DNA from: Paenibacillus sp. BSR1-1
GTDB lineage: Bacteria > Bacillota > Bacilli > Bacillales > Cytobacillaceae
Assembly (NCBI RefSeq): GCF_030403775.1
Contig: NZ_JAQMWQ010000008.1
Coordinates: 56,422 to 120,421 of the forward strand
Length of the DNA stretch: 64,000 nt
Direction: 5' to 3'
Shown here: piece after piece, positions 25,579 through 32,752 of the stretch
Layout: the number at the start of each line of letters is the position of its first letter
How positions within the stretch are numbered: the first letter of the stretch is position 1
Translations under genes and position numbers: made by a program
Notes under the pieces: model-generated
What the model was told of the DNA's origin: nothing
Database searches by the model: none
What the model saw: the letters and a program-made list of their open reading frames with translations, nothing else

Positions 25579-25590
25579 CTAATATACCAT

Positions 25591-26061
25591 CTAGTATTCT
25601 TTTTTTTGCGTTGAGTTTATCCAGGCTTGGAAAGGGGAGTAGGTGTTTTCGGGGAGTACACGAATCATTGGGATACTTCGTTTTTCCACAGGCAGGGTTA
25701 TATGATCATATATAAATTGGTCGTCGAAACCAATTTTTGCTGCATCTTCTTTTGTACAGCCATAATAGATTGTCTTAAGCCGGGACCAATAAATGGCACC
25801 AAAACACATCGGACATGGCTCGCAGCTTGTATAAAGCTCACAATCTGTCAATTGGTAGCTATCTAAAAATTCACAGGCCGCTCGAATTGCTTGAATCTCG
25901 GCATGTGCTGTGGGGTCCTTCTTTGCTGTTACTTGATTACGGCCGACACCGATAATTTGGCCGTTTTTTACCACTACTGCACCAAATGGCCCTCCGCTGT
26001 TAGTAATCACATTTTCATTAGCAATATCCACGGCCATCTTCATATATGTCTCTTCTCTCAT
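25591..26061 (-). CDS. guaD: Guanine deaminase
   Basis: A 156-residue cytidine-deaminase-fold enzyme that matches B. subtilis GuaD in length and at both ends (GGPFGAVVVKNGQIIGVG, then SPFQAWINSTQKKEY). It converts guanine to xanthine and ammonia in purine salvage and degradation. The zinc site is HAEIQA (His and catalytic Glu, near residue 53) and SCEPCPMCFGAIYW (two Cys, near 83). It is monocistronic. The convergent MFS gene is separated from it by a REPIN. Confidence 0.93.
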   Translation of the reverse strand: MREETYMKMAVDIANENVITNSGGPFGAVVVKNGQIIGVGRNQVTAKKDPTAHAEIQAIRAACEFLDSYQLTDCELYTSCEPCPMCFGAIYWSRLKTIYYGCTKEDAAKIGFDDQFIYDHITLPVEKRSIPMIRVLPENTYSPFQAWINSTQKKEY

Positions 26062-26161
26062 AAACTACCCCCATCCCTTTTCAATTTCCCTTAACTTAAT
26101 TTATTATCACTAGGCAGGAAAAAGAATTGTAAATTGATTACACCAAACACTTTTATAACTA

Positions 26162-26197
26162 AAAAACTAGCTCTCTCAATTTGAGAAGCTAGTTTTT
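26162..26197. terminator. Bidirectional hairpin terminator
   Basis: AAAAACTAGCT and AGCTAGTTTTT form an 11-bp stem, with a further CTC/GAG pairing inside. It lies 18 bases after the end of the broken TfoX-like gene (minus strand) and about 100 bases upstream of the guaD start. Confidence 0.85.
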
Positions 26198-26214
26198 CCT
26201 ACTATTAGCGTTAT

Positions 26215-26580
26215 TTATTTCTCTTTACTTTTCTTTTTCTTTGGTACTTTTTCAGGCATGGTTTCTACCCAGGTTATAGATCTCTGAATCCATTCCTTTA
26301 TTTTATCAGGCTCTTCCCTCCATTTTTCCGGCAGCGCAACATACTCTTTCATCGGCCTGCCTGGCATAGGTTAAAACTCCGTTGCCCCTTGTTCCTCTAA
26401 AAGACGAAGACGCTCTTGTAGTCTTACGAAAATTTGCGGGCCAAATAATCCTGCGGACATATTGCCATTAATAAAGCTCGCTAGGTTGCCGAACATCGGC
26501 TTTATATTGATTCGGGGATCCACAGGAATAACAGTAGAGAAAAATGCTTTTGAGTCTTCATCTGGGCGTGGAAATGACAT
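26215..26580 (-). pseudogene. TfoX-like protein gene interrupted by one in-frame TAA
   Basis: The first part starts at ATG 26580 (AGGAGG seven bases upstream) and encodes 69 residues (MSFPRPDEDSKAFFS, then IKPMFGNLASFINGNMSAGL) ending in ATEF at a TAA (26371-26373). The same frame continues directly with PMPGRPMKEYVALPEKW to a second stop at 26215. In TfoX N-terminal-domain proteins these two stretches are joined as FEPMPGRPMKEY or similar, so a single sense codon has become TAA. The 3' part could also restart at the ATG at 26367 as a 50-residue protein. The role of such standalone TfoX_N proteins in Bacillus is unknown. A sequencing error is possible. Confidence 0.85.
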
Positions 26581-26635
26581 ATAACCCCCTCCTTCCATTT
26601 AATATTGTAAGCCGCATTTTCATCACTTTAATTCT

Positions 26636-26770
26636 CTATTTAGTTCCATATTTCAAAAGTAATGTTACCATCTTGTCTTTACCGTATGAGTTTGCTATAT
26701 CAAGAGAGGATTCCCCTTCTATATCTACCACAATAGGATCTGCCCCGATGAACTCATGCTCCAATCCAAA
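26636..26770 (-). pseudogene. C-terminal remnant of an ankyrin-repeat protein
   Basis: The minus frame ending at TAG 26636 reads LEHEFIGADPIVVDIEGESS and then LDIANSYGKDKMVTLLLKYG, the pattern of a final ankyrin repeat (S-LDIA...LL-YG). The frame is closed by a stop just upstream, and there is no start codon or ribosome binding site. Only the tail of the gene survives, 56 bases beyond the TfoX-like gene start. Confidence 0.7.
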
Positions 26771-26830
26771 CAACTAGGAAGAAACAAAGTATCCGTCATC
26801 AACGGCTTACTAAACGAAAAAGTGGTCTAA
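26753..26830 (+). pseudogene. Possible 3' remnant of a plus-strand gene
   Basis: The plus frame ending at TAA 26828-26830 reads KQLGRNKVSVINGLLNEKVV before the stop, and that stop lies inside a strong plus-strand terminator, as at many real gene ends in this window. No start is available. I do not recognise the fragment, and chance cannot be excluded. Confidence 0.35.
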
Positions 26831-26861
26831 CCTATGTAGAATAGTTAGACCACTTTTTTTA
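26820..26861 (+). terminator. Strong plus-strand terminator with no intact gene upstream
   Basis: AAGTGGTCTAAC and GTTAGACCACTT form a perfect 12-bp stem followed by TTTTTT. No plus-strand gene in good order ends here, which points to a lost gene. Confidence 0.85.
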
Positions 26862-26869
26862 TTGTTGTT

Positions 26870-26932
26870 GGTGTCAGGCACCATTAAAAGACATTTTACG
26901 TTTTTGTCCACGTGGGGTGGACACTTCACAAC
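26870..26932. repeat. REP-like left half with decayed core
   Basis: GGTGTCAGGCACC (26870-26882) is followed by a diverged core that includes GTCCACGTGGGGTGGAC. The right GGTGCCTGACACC arm is missing. The element ends against the stop codon of the phosphotransferase gene. Confidence 0.8.
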
Positions 26933-27892
26933 TTAGTCTGCAATCAGGCTTTGTATGTATTGGTCCGCGCGTTGGATCATCATTTCGTCGGTTAGTCCTG
27001 TGATTCCAAATGCTGTCCAGCCGGAATAAACTTGTGGCGGTCCCGGGAGTATTTCAATTAAGGACAGGATGTCCCAATAAGGATCATATTTGAAGTCTAT
27101 GGTACCTGCGTGCCTTTGATATGCTGCTAAGAATGCGTCCGCTATGTGAGTGCCGTATAAAAGAGCTAAATTCAACCGGCAGTGGCCAACATCAATCCCA
27201 GCAGGACCCCGGCAGGCATTTACCCAATCAACTACCCCGCTGATTTCATGCCCTTCCCATAAAACATTAGCCGGATGATAATCCCGATGGATGAAGCACT
27301 GCTTAGTGTAGGGACGAGGTTCTCTTATTCGATTAATCGCCTTTTTCCATAAGTATGGACAGCTTGTCCAAGTGGGGATATCCAAGGAGTTGATATCCAC
27401 GTAGGGGTTGTAGGACCATGGAAAGTCTTTCACGTCCACGGAGTGTATCTGAACTAATGTTTCAGCAAGACCGTCCAGCCATAGATTCATATTTGCCGGA
27501 CTTAGTTCTACAATGCCCGGGAGCCTCGTCATCAGCACAGTTGGCACTTTACAGGAAGTCCCAGTTATATCATATGCAACGATTTTTGGTGTCTGAATGC
27601 CCGTTCGTGCTGCTCTTTTTAGACTCTCTGCTTCATGCAGGGCCAAATCTGGCTCTGCCAATACCCATTCTTCATTGTCGAATAACCGTAAAACGAGCTC
27701 TGAGACTCCTTGTTCACCCTGAATTGATAGACCGTATACCCTAGAAGACGTTCCGCCTTTTAGCAGACTAATAGAGTGCACTTTTGCCTTCCGATCCACT
27801 GAATCTATAACCCATTTTAAATGGTTATCCGATAATCTGAATGCATAATCATCGAACACAAACAGTCCCCCCTCATATGAATCTTCTTCCAA
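26933..27892 (-). CDS. Aminoglycoside phosphotransferase (APH)-fold kinase
   Basis: A 319-residue cytosolic protein with the APH/choline-kinase fold. The nucleotide-binding start is LLKGGTSSRVYGLSI near residue 43. The catalytic loop is CFIHRDYHPANVLW near 203 (catalytic Asp), and the metal-binding Asp lies in ISGVVDWVNACRGPAGIDVGH near 223. Such proteins phosphorylate antibiotics, sugars, choline or other small hydroxyl compounds; resistance should not be assumed. It is bounded on both sides by REP-like elements. Confidence 0.85.
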   Translation of the reverse strand: MEEDSYEGGLFVFDDYAFRLSDNHLKWVIDSVDRKAKVHSISLLKGGTSSRVYGLSIQGEQGVSELVLRLFDNEEWVLAEPDLALHEAESLKRAARTGIQTPKIVAYDITGTSCKVPTVLMTRLPGIVELSPANMNLWLDGLAETLVQIHSVDVKDFPWSYNPYVDINSLDIPTWTSCPYLWKKAINRIREPRPYTKQCFIHRDYHPANVLWEGHEISGVVDWVNACRGPAGIDVGHCRLNLALLYGTHIADAFLAAYQRHAGTIDFKYDPYWDILSLIEILPGPPQVYSGWTAFGITGLTDEMMIQRADQYIQSLIAD

Positions 27893-27958
27893 TTCTATTC
27901 TTTAAATTAATATAACAATGATGGAACAATCAAACAAACCACAAAGTAACAGAAAATC

Positions 27959-28028
27959 GGTGTCAGGCACCTATTGTCCGTCCTCAGAGGACAAATGGAG
28001 GGATTTGTCCTCGAGTGGTGCCTGACAC
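27959..28028. repeat. REPIN-like element with extended core
   Basis: GGTGTCAGGCACC (27959-27971) and GGTGCCTGACAC (28017-28028) flank a 45-base core that holds GAGGACAAAT and ATTTGTCCTC, so the core is itself palindromic. It is longer than the 50-bp copies at 25.5 and 32.7 kb. Confidence 0.85.
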
Positions 28029-28039
28029 TATAAGACCGT

Positions 28040-28210
28040 TTAATATTTTTTTTCACGGCAGTATTTACAGACTTTGATTTTTTCGTTTGTTTCAGTTGTG
28101 TGTGGGTACAGGAGCTTTATTCTTGTTCTCCCGCATAATGGGCATGTCCCCCGCCCATTTGAAGGCAGGTAGCTGATTGTTTTTCCACGGTTTCTCTTCG
28201 CCATTTCCAT
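28040..28210 (-). CDS. Small zinc-ribbon protein
   Basis: A 56-residue ORF on the minus strand starting at ATG 28210 (or at 28204, two codons in), with AGGGATGG just upstream. It reads GRGTCPLCGRTRIKLLYP and KIKVCKYCREKKY at its C-terminus. Two CxxC pairs 22 residues apart form a classic zinc ribbon. The first part is basic (MAKRNRGKTISYLP), which suits nucleic-acid binding. I know of no functional assignment. It overlaps a longer ORF in another frame that has no such features. Confidence 0.72.
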   Translation of the reverse strand: MEMAKRNRGKTISYLPSNGRGTCPLCGRTRIKLLYPHTTETNEKIKVCKYCREKKY

Positions 28211-28367
28211 CCATCCCTATCCAAAAAAATATCGTTTCTTTATCTAATGTTGAACAGGCATAAAGATTGATAGGCAAATAATTGTTTTTGCAGCTAAAGC
28301 TAAATATTGTGATGCCATTCATACAAAAAGTACTCTAACCTTTAATGTTTTTAAATTCTCCCATAAA

Positions 28368-28748
28368 ATGAGCCACACTTATTTAATCATGGAGTTTGCC
28401 AACGGTTTAATAGGCATGATTAAAGTGGCTTACAACAATTCGAAGGATCACCAGCCGCCTTCTTCAAAAGCTGTGCCTGGCAATGGTAAATTCTCCGGTC
28501 CGGTTGAAGTCAGCTTTGAAACGAGTGAGGCATCAAATATTTACTATACACTCGACGGCAGCCGTCCAACTTTTGAATCCGAAAAAATCAAGTTAAGTGG
28601 AATCCGTGAAGATGCGGAAACGTTGAAGGTTGATAAAACCACTACTATCAATTGGTTTGCGGTTGATGCAGCCGGAAACATTGAAAAAAATTACAATCCA
28701 CTTAGTAAAGGAAATAACTTTAACTCTGTAACTTTAACAATTAAGTAA
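28368..28748 (+). pseudogene. Orphan CHB_HEX_C-like beta domain (gene 3' fragment)
   Basis: 126 codons whose second half (FSGPVEVSFETSEASNIYYT, then LDGSRPTFESEKIKLSG and TTINWFAVDAAGNIEKNY) is a chitobiase C-terminal-type beta-sandwich, a module normally found at the end of secreted enzymes. The first 30 residues do not look like a signal peptide, and there is no ribosome binding site at the ATG (28368) in an A/T-rich stretch. A real terminator follows at 28760. It looks like the tail of a lost secreted hydrolase, possibly related to the M14 carboxypeptidase that converges on it. Confidence 0.65.
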
Positions 28749-28759
28749 TAATAATTTGG

Positions 28760-28788
28760 AGGTTGGCCTTTTGTGGTCAACCTTTTTA
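28760..28788 (+). terminator. Plus-strand terminator after the orphan beta domain
   Basis: AGGTTGGCC and GGTCAACCT form a 9-bp stem (one G-U) with a short loop, followed by TTTTT. Confidence 0.8.
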
Positions 28789-28802
28789 TCATATCAAAAA
28801 AG

Positions 28803-28836
28803 TAAAAATCCCGGTTCTCAGCTGAACCGGGCTTTT
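28803..28836 (-). terminator. Terminator of the M14 carboxypeptidase gene
   Basis: CCCGGTTC and GAACCGGG form a perfect 8-bp stem around TCAGCT. On the minus strand it is followed by ATTTTTACTTTTTT. Confidence 0.85.
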
Positions 28837-28853
28837 ACATAAACGATAACGTT

Positions 28854-31244
28854 TTATTTTTCAAAAATTGCATTTGATAATAGACGGAATAGGTAATCCG
28901 TGTGATCACGGAAGCCTGCTTCTAATCCGATTAAGGTAACGTCTTTATTTTTCTCTTTTACCATTATTGCCTGTCCTTTTGCATCACTATTGTTTTTCCA
29001 GTGTCCTGCCATAAAGAAATCTTCAGAGTCTAGAGTTGCCGCAACTTCATCATTATCGGTTCCTGTATACCAGACTGGACGATATACGAAACCAAGGTCA
29101 TTCTTTTCATAACCAGCAGTTAAGCCAGTACCTTCGTAATTTACTTTAACAATACCATTATAGTTAGATCCGCCAACTTTAATAGTATCGTCAGTGAGGC
29201 CGAGTGTTTTCGTTGCATTTGAGGCTCCTGCACCTACAGCAATATATTTTCCACCCTTGCTTAGAAATTCGGAAACATTAGCCTTGAATGAAGCAAACTG
29301 ATCATCACTTTTGAAACCAAATTCTTTGTTGGCTGCATTTAATTTGCCTGGGAGGGAAATAAGGCTCTCTGTGCCGCTATATACAAAAACATCGAAGCCA
29401 TTCAAGCCATTTTCTGCAACCTCAACAGGTGTGACCTCTGTCACCTGGAAGCCAAGCCGTTTCAATGCAAGCTTTGTTCCGCTGTGGGATTGTTGTTTCC
29501 CCATCCCGCCGTCTTTCAAAATGGCTACTTTTAAATTATTAAGTGTGGCTGCATCCGCAGGAATAGCAGCTGTTAATCCCACCTGCAAGCCTGATGCTTT
29601 AACCGCGGCAGAGATTTGATTTGCTGCAGCTTCTGTGTAGAAATTACCGTGTTGGTCACGTTTTACAGCAACACCTTGTTGAAGCAAGGTATTTACTAGA
29701 TTAACAGCTTTTACGGAGCTATTCGGAATTAGATATGGTCCTTTACCGGTAACAGCACCTTGTTCTGTCACCTGATTTACTTTGGTTGATGTCACATCCA
29801 CTGAATTTTGCGTTGGTACTGCTTCAAAGCCCCAAAGTTCTGGCAGGCTCCATGCAGAGATATCATACATAGCTGGTGTATCATCCGTAATATCTTCCCC
29901 ATCCCACAGCATTGTATTGGCCAACCCAGCTTTTGCCTGATCCATTTTTACAATATACGTTCCTTTAGGATAAGTTTTTCCATCAGCTTTAAACGCTTTT
30001 GCAGCTTGGACCACTTCGATATCGTTGTTTAGTAAGTGATTAACAGCTTTATCTGTTACCGTAGGGTCCTTTTCATCAACAGGCAGGATATAAGCTTTCG
30101 GGAAGAATCCATCTGGATGGAAAGGATGGTCAAAATTGATTCCGCGTTTAAACATTTCAATTTGATCCGCTATCATTGCTTGTTTATTTGCAGTAGCAAA
30201 CTTTAGAGCACCCATAATGGCATTATACTGCCAGCGGACACCATCCAAGTCATTTGTTGGCGCTTCTAATGTATGACCATATGCACCATGGTACATTGCA
30301 TACATTGGTGTAAAGATTGGCGGATAATCATCCCAGCCAGCAGCATCATCACGTTGTGGAACGTAAACACCTTCCATGCTATTATAGAGATTCCCTGAAA
30401 AATCTTTTTTATCTGCCATGATATTGGCTTCCATTGCCTCAGCCTGCTGATAAGCCCACTTGTTATATAGATCGTACTCATAGTTTGGATTATGCGGCGG
30501 TGTACAAGGCTCAATTAATCCCTGACGGTTTGGTGCGTAATTCTTTACATATCCATGGGTATCTAGGAATACCATCGGATTCCATTCTTTAATAAGCCCT
30601 ACCGTTTCCTTCGTTTCGGGCTGTGACTGTGTGATAAAGTCACGGTTCAAGTCAATTCCTTCACCATTGAAACGAGTGGCATTAACACGTCCATCAGGGT
30701 TTTGCACAACATTAAAAATGAGAATGTTATTTTCCAAAATTCCCTTTGTTTCCTGGTCATTTTGTGTGGCAAAACGATCTATTAATTGCAGAACCGCATC
30801 GCTTCCTACAAATTCAGTCCCATGAATGGAGCCATTAATCATAATAGGAACTTTAAAGTCTGGATTTGCCGCAATCCAATCCTGAGCCTTTCCTGGATTT
30901 TTAAACATCTGCTTTCTTAGAGCTTGGATTTTGCCAAACTTACCCTGTGTAGTTGGATCGGCAATCGTGACAACATATAGTGGAAGGCCATCCGCTGACT
31001 TTCCACGGACTTCAACTTTCATTCTATTAGATTGTTTTGCAATTTCATTTAATTTTGTACCAATTTGTGAGAACTTCACAAAATCATAGTTCTCACTATT
31101 AAACTTGCTGCCATCCTGTTCTTCGTATGTATTAACGTTTGTCCATTTTGAGCCCTCAGCAAAACCTGTTGACCACGGAACCATTGAAATTAAACTAACA
31201 GCCAAAAAACTGGCAGCAGCTTTTTTCTTAGTGTTTTTCTTCAT
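28854..31244 (-). CDS. Secreted M14-family zinc carboxypeptidase
   Basis: A 796-residue exported peptidase. A signal peptide (KKKAAASFLAVSLISMVPWS) ends near residue 29. The M14 catalytic domain has its zinc ligands in NGSIHGTEFVGSD (His and Glu, near 140) and FLDTHGYVKN (His, near 230), substrate residues in NPDGRVNATRFNGEGIDLNRDF near 180, and the general-base Glu in GHTLEAPTND near 325. A C-terminal half of about 300 residues holds further alpha/beta regions. It is larger than pancreatic-type enzymes and belongs with long extracellular Bacillus peptidases. It may supply peptides or amino acids. Confidence 0.88.
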   Translation of the reverse strand: MKKNTKKKAAASFLAVSLISMVPWSTGFAEGSKWTNVNTYEEQDGSKFNSENYDFVKFSQIGTKLNEIAKQSNRMKVEVRGKSADGLPLYVVTIADPTTQGKFGKIQALRKQMFKNPGKAQDWIAANPDFKVPIMINGSIHGTEFVGSDAVLQLIDRFATQNDQETKGILENNILIFNVVQNPDGRVNATRFNGEGIDLNRDFITQSQPETKETVGLIKEWNPMVFLDTHGYVKNYAPNRQGLIEPCTPPHNPNYEYDLYNKWAYQQAEAMEANIMADKKDFSGNLYNSMEGVYVPQRDDAAGWDDYPPIFTPMYAMYHGAYGHTLEAPTNDLDGVRWQYNAIMGALKFATANKQAMIADQIEMFKRGINFDHPFHPDGFFPKAYILPVDEKDPTVTDKAVNHLLNNDIEVVQAAKAFKADGKTYPKGTYIVKMDQAKAGLANTMLWDGEDITDDTPAMYDISAWSLPELWGFEAVPTQNSVDVTSTKVNQVTEQGAVTGKGPYLIPNSSVKAVNLVNTLLQQGVAVKRDQHGNFYTEAAANQISAAVKASGLQVGLTAAIPADAATLNNLKVAILKDGGMGKQQSHSGTKLALKRLGFQVTEVTPVEVAENGLNGFDVFVYSGTESLISLPGKLNAANKEFGFKSDDQFASFKANVSEFLSKGGKYIAVGAGASNATKTLGLTDDTIKVGGSNYNGIVKVNYEGTGLTAGYEKNDLGFVYRPVWYTGTDNDEVAATLDSEDFFMAGHWKNNSDAKGQAIMVKEKNKDVTLIGLEAGFRDHTDYLFRLLSNAIFEK

Positions 31245-31454
31245 GATTAACCCCCCATATATGTATTTTTATAACTAAGAATGTATTTTAATTACCTGTA
31301 TTATTATAGTAATAATCCCAAAATATAGCATCCTACTAACCACCTGTACAAATAAGGGAAATTTTTAGGCACAAGGACATATATAAATATACAATCATCA
31401 AGTCAATTGAAAAGAAATACCACGTCCACCGTATACACACAAATGTCCACAAAT
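31245..31454. other. Intergenic region upstream of the M14 gene
   Basis: This gap holds no gene. On the minus strand TTGACT (about 31402-31407) and TATATG, 17 bases on, are a possible promoter for the peptidase, which would give a leader of about 130 bases. The rest is A/T-rich without clear repeats. Confidence 0.4.
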
Positions 31455-31467
31455 GGTGCCTGACACC
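31455..31467. repeat. REP-like right half
   Basis: GGTGCCTGACACC, preceded by GTATACACACAAATGTCCACAA-type core sequence, without a left arm. It lies about 90 bases upstream of the DinB gene. Confidence 0.8.
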
Positions 31468-31553
31468 ACTTTAAAAGGAATATTTTCAAAGCAGGCGAAT
31501 ATAAACAGTAGGGAATCTATATGGACATTTAATCATTTGAAGGGAGATTGTTT

Positions 31554-32057
31554 ATGAATCAAATCATTTTTGGAAACTTGGGGGAGACGAGGAAGCAATT
31601 ATTAGATGAAATTACTACATTAAGTTTTGAAGAATTGAATACTGTTTTACGAAGTGATGCGTGGAGTGTGGCTCAAGTATGCCATCACCTTTATTTGGCG
31701 GAAAAATCATTTGTACATGGGATTAATTATGCTCTGAAACAAAAGGACAGCCCAAAGGTTGAACCAAACTTAATCGATCGTATCTCCGACCGTACAAAGA
31801 AAGTTGACGCGCCAAGTTTTGTCATACCTAGTGAAGAACCCTTTGAAATTCACCACATCCTCAATATGCTTAAGGAATCGAGAACGATGCTGCTTAACGT
31901 TTTAAATAAGATTGAAAACGATTCCATTTTGCGTGATAAATCAGCAAAACATCCTCTCTTTGGCGAACTCCCCCTTATTCAATGGATTGAACTTATCTAT
32001 TTACATGAACAGAGGCACATCGAACAAATCAACGAAATCAAATCGCAAATTCTTTGA
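31554..32057 (+). CDS. DinB/YfiT-family metal-binding protein
   Basis: The ATG at 31554 with AGGGAGA seven bases upstream is preferred to an in-frame TTG two codons earlier. The 167-residue protein is a four-helix bundle of the DinB_2 type. The three metal-binding His of the family can be placed in VAQVCHHLYLAEKS near residue 46 and in LHEQRHIEQIN near 155. Family members include thiol-dependent transferases and proteins of unknown function. The neighbours do not indicate its substrate. Confidence 0.82.
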   Translation: MNQIIFGNLGETRKQLLDEITTLSFEELNTVLRSDAWSVAQVCHHLYLAEKSFVHGINYALKQKDSPKVEPNLIDRISDRTKKVDAPSFVIPSEEPFEIHHILNMLKESRTMLLNVLNKIENDSILRDKSAKHPLFGELPLIQWIELIYLHEQRHIEQINEIKSQIL

Positions 32058-32063
32058 TTTAAT

Positions 32064-32073
32064 GGTGTCAGGC
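32064..32073. repeat. Truncated REP-like word (GGTGTCAGGC)
   Basis: Ten bases of the left arm follow six bases after the DinB stop codon and then break off (TGCACGAC). It is a decayed copy. Confidence 0.6.
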
Positions 32074-32160
32074 TGCACGACTATAAATTCCTTCCCATAT
32101 GATAGGAATAAGAATCGAAACAAAACTTTCTTATTGGAAGGGAAAGATGTGGTGCTTTAA

Positions 32161-32697
32161 ATGAAAAAATCCCAAGCTTATCATTATTCGTTTCAAAATC
32201 TTCAGGAGAATGGGATGTCGTTTGAACAGGTCTTTGAACGGATTGTCGAGTTCATGAAGATAAATCCAAATGGGAACTACCGCTTAATGGTCGGCACAGA
32301 TTCACAGGTTCATAGATCCACGACCATATTTATTACGGGCATTGTGATTCAAAATGAGGGACATGGCGTTTGGGCGTGCATTAGAAAGGTAATTGTCCCA
32401 AGGAAAATGACGCATTTACATGAGAGGATTTCCCTCGAGCTTTCGTTAACAGAAGAGATTGTGTCCATGTTCACGGATGATAGAAAAACTGAATTGATTA
32501 ACATTGTTCTCCCCTATCTTTATCAAGGGGCTACATTTACAATAGAAGGTCATATCGATATCGGTGCCGGCAAACGCAATAAGACCAGTGAATTTGTAAA
32601 AGAAATGGTCACGCGCATCGAATCTATGGGAGTTGAACCCAAAATCAAACCGGACGCCTTCGTCGCCTCCAGCTATGCCAATAGGTACACTAAATAA
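32161..32697 (+). CDS. YkuK-like (DUF458) RNase H-fold protein
   Basis: A 178-residue protein with the pattern of B. subtilis YkuK and the DUF458 family. It has LMVGTDSQVHRSTTIFITGIV near residue 42, HERISLELSLTEEI near 87, and IEGHIDIGAGKRNKTSEFV near 130 followed by an acidic, conserved end. The Asp in GTDSQ and the later Glu and Asp residues suit an RNase H-like active site. Function in Bacillus is not established. The ribosome binding site is weak (GGAAGGGAAAG about 17 bases upstream). A REPIN starts immediately after the stop codon. Confidence 0.82.
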   Translation: MKKSQAYHYSFQNLQENGMSFEQVFERIVEFMKINPNGNYRLMVGTDSQVHRSTTIFITGIVIQNEGHGVWACIRKVIVPRKMTHLHERISLELSLTEEIVSMFTDDRKTELINIVLPYLYQGATFTIEGHIDIGAGKRNKTSEFVKEMVTRIESMGVEPKIKPDAFVASSYANRYTK

Positions 32698-32747
32698 GGT
32701 GTCAGGCACCGCAGATGGACATTTGTCCACGGGCGGTGCCTGACACC
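32698..32747. repeat. Complete REPIN-like element between converging stop codons
   Basis: GGTGTCAGGCACC (32698-32710) and GGTGCCTGACACC (32735-32747) flank a 24-base core with TGGACATTTGTCCA. It begins at the base after the YkuK stop and ends five bases before the end of the opposing kinase gene, so it probably acts as the transcription terminator of both. Confidence 0.9.
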
Positions 32748-32752
32748 CTTTA

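Noticed and set aside
26933..27892. Aminoglycoside resistance gene
   Set aside because: Only the general APH kinase fold is seen, and the family acts on many substrates; resistance cannot be inferred.
28092..28322. 76-codon ORF on the minus strand
   Set aside because: It overlaps the zinc-ribbon ORF in another frame, has no recognisable pattern and no good start site.
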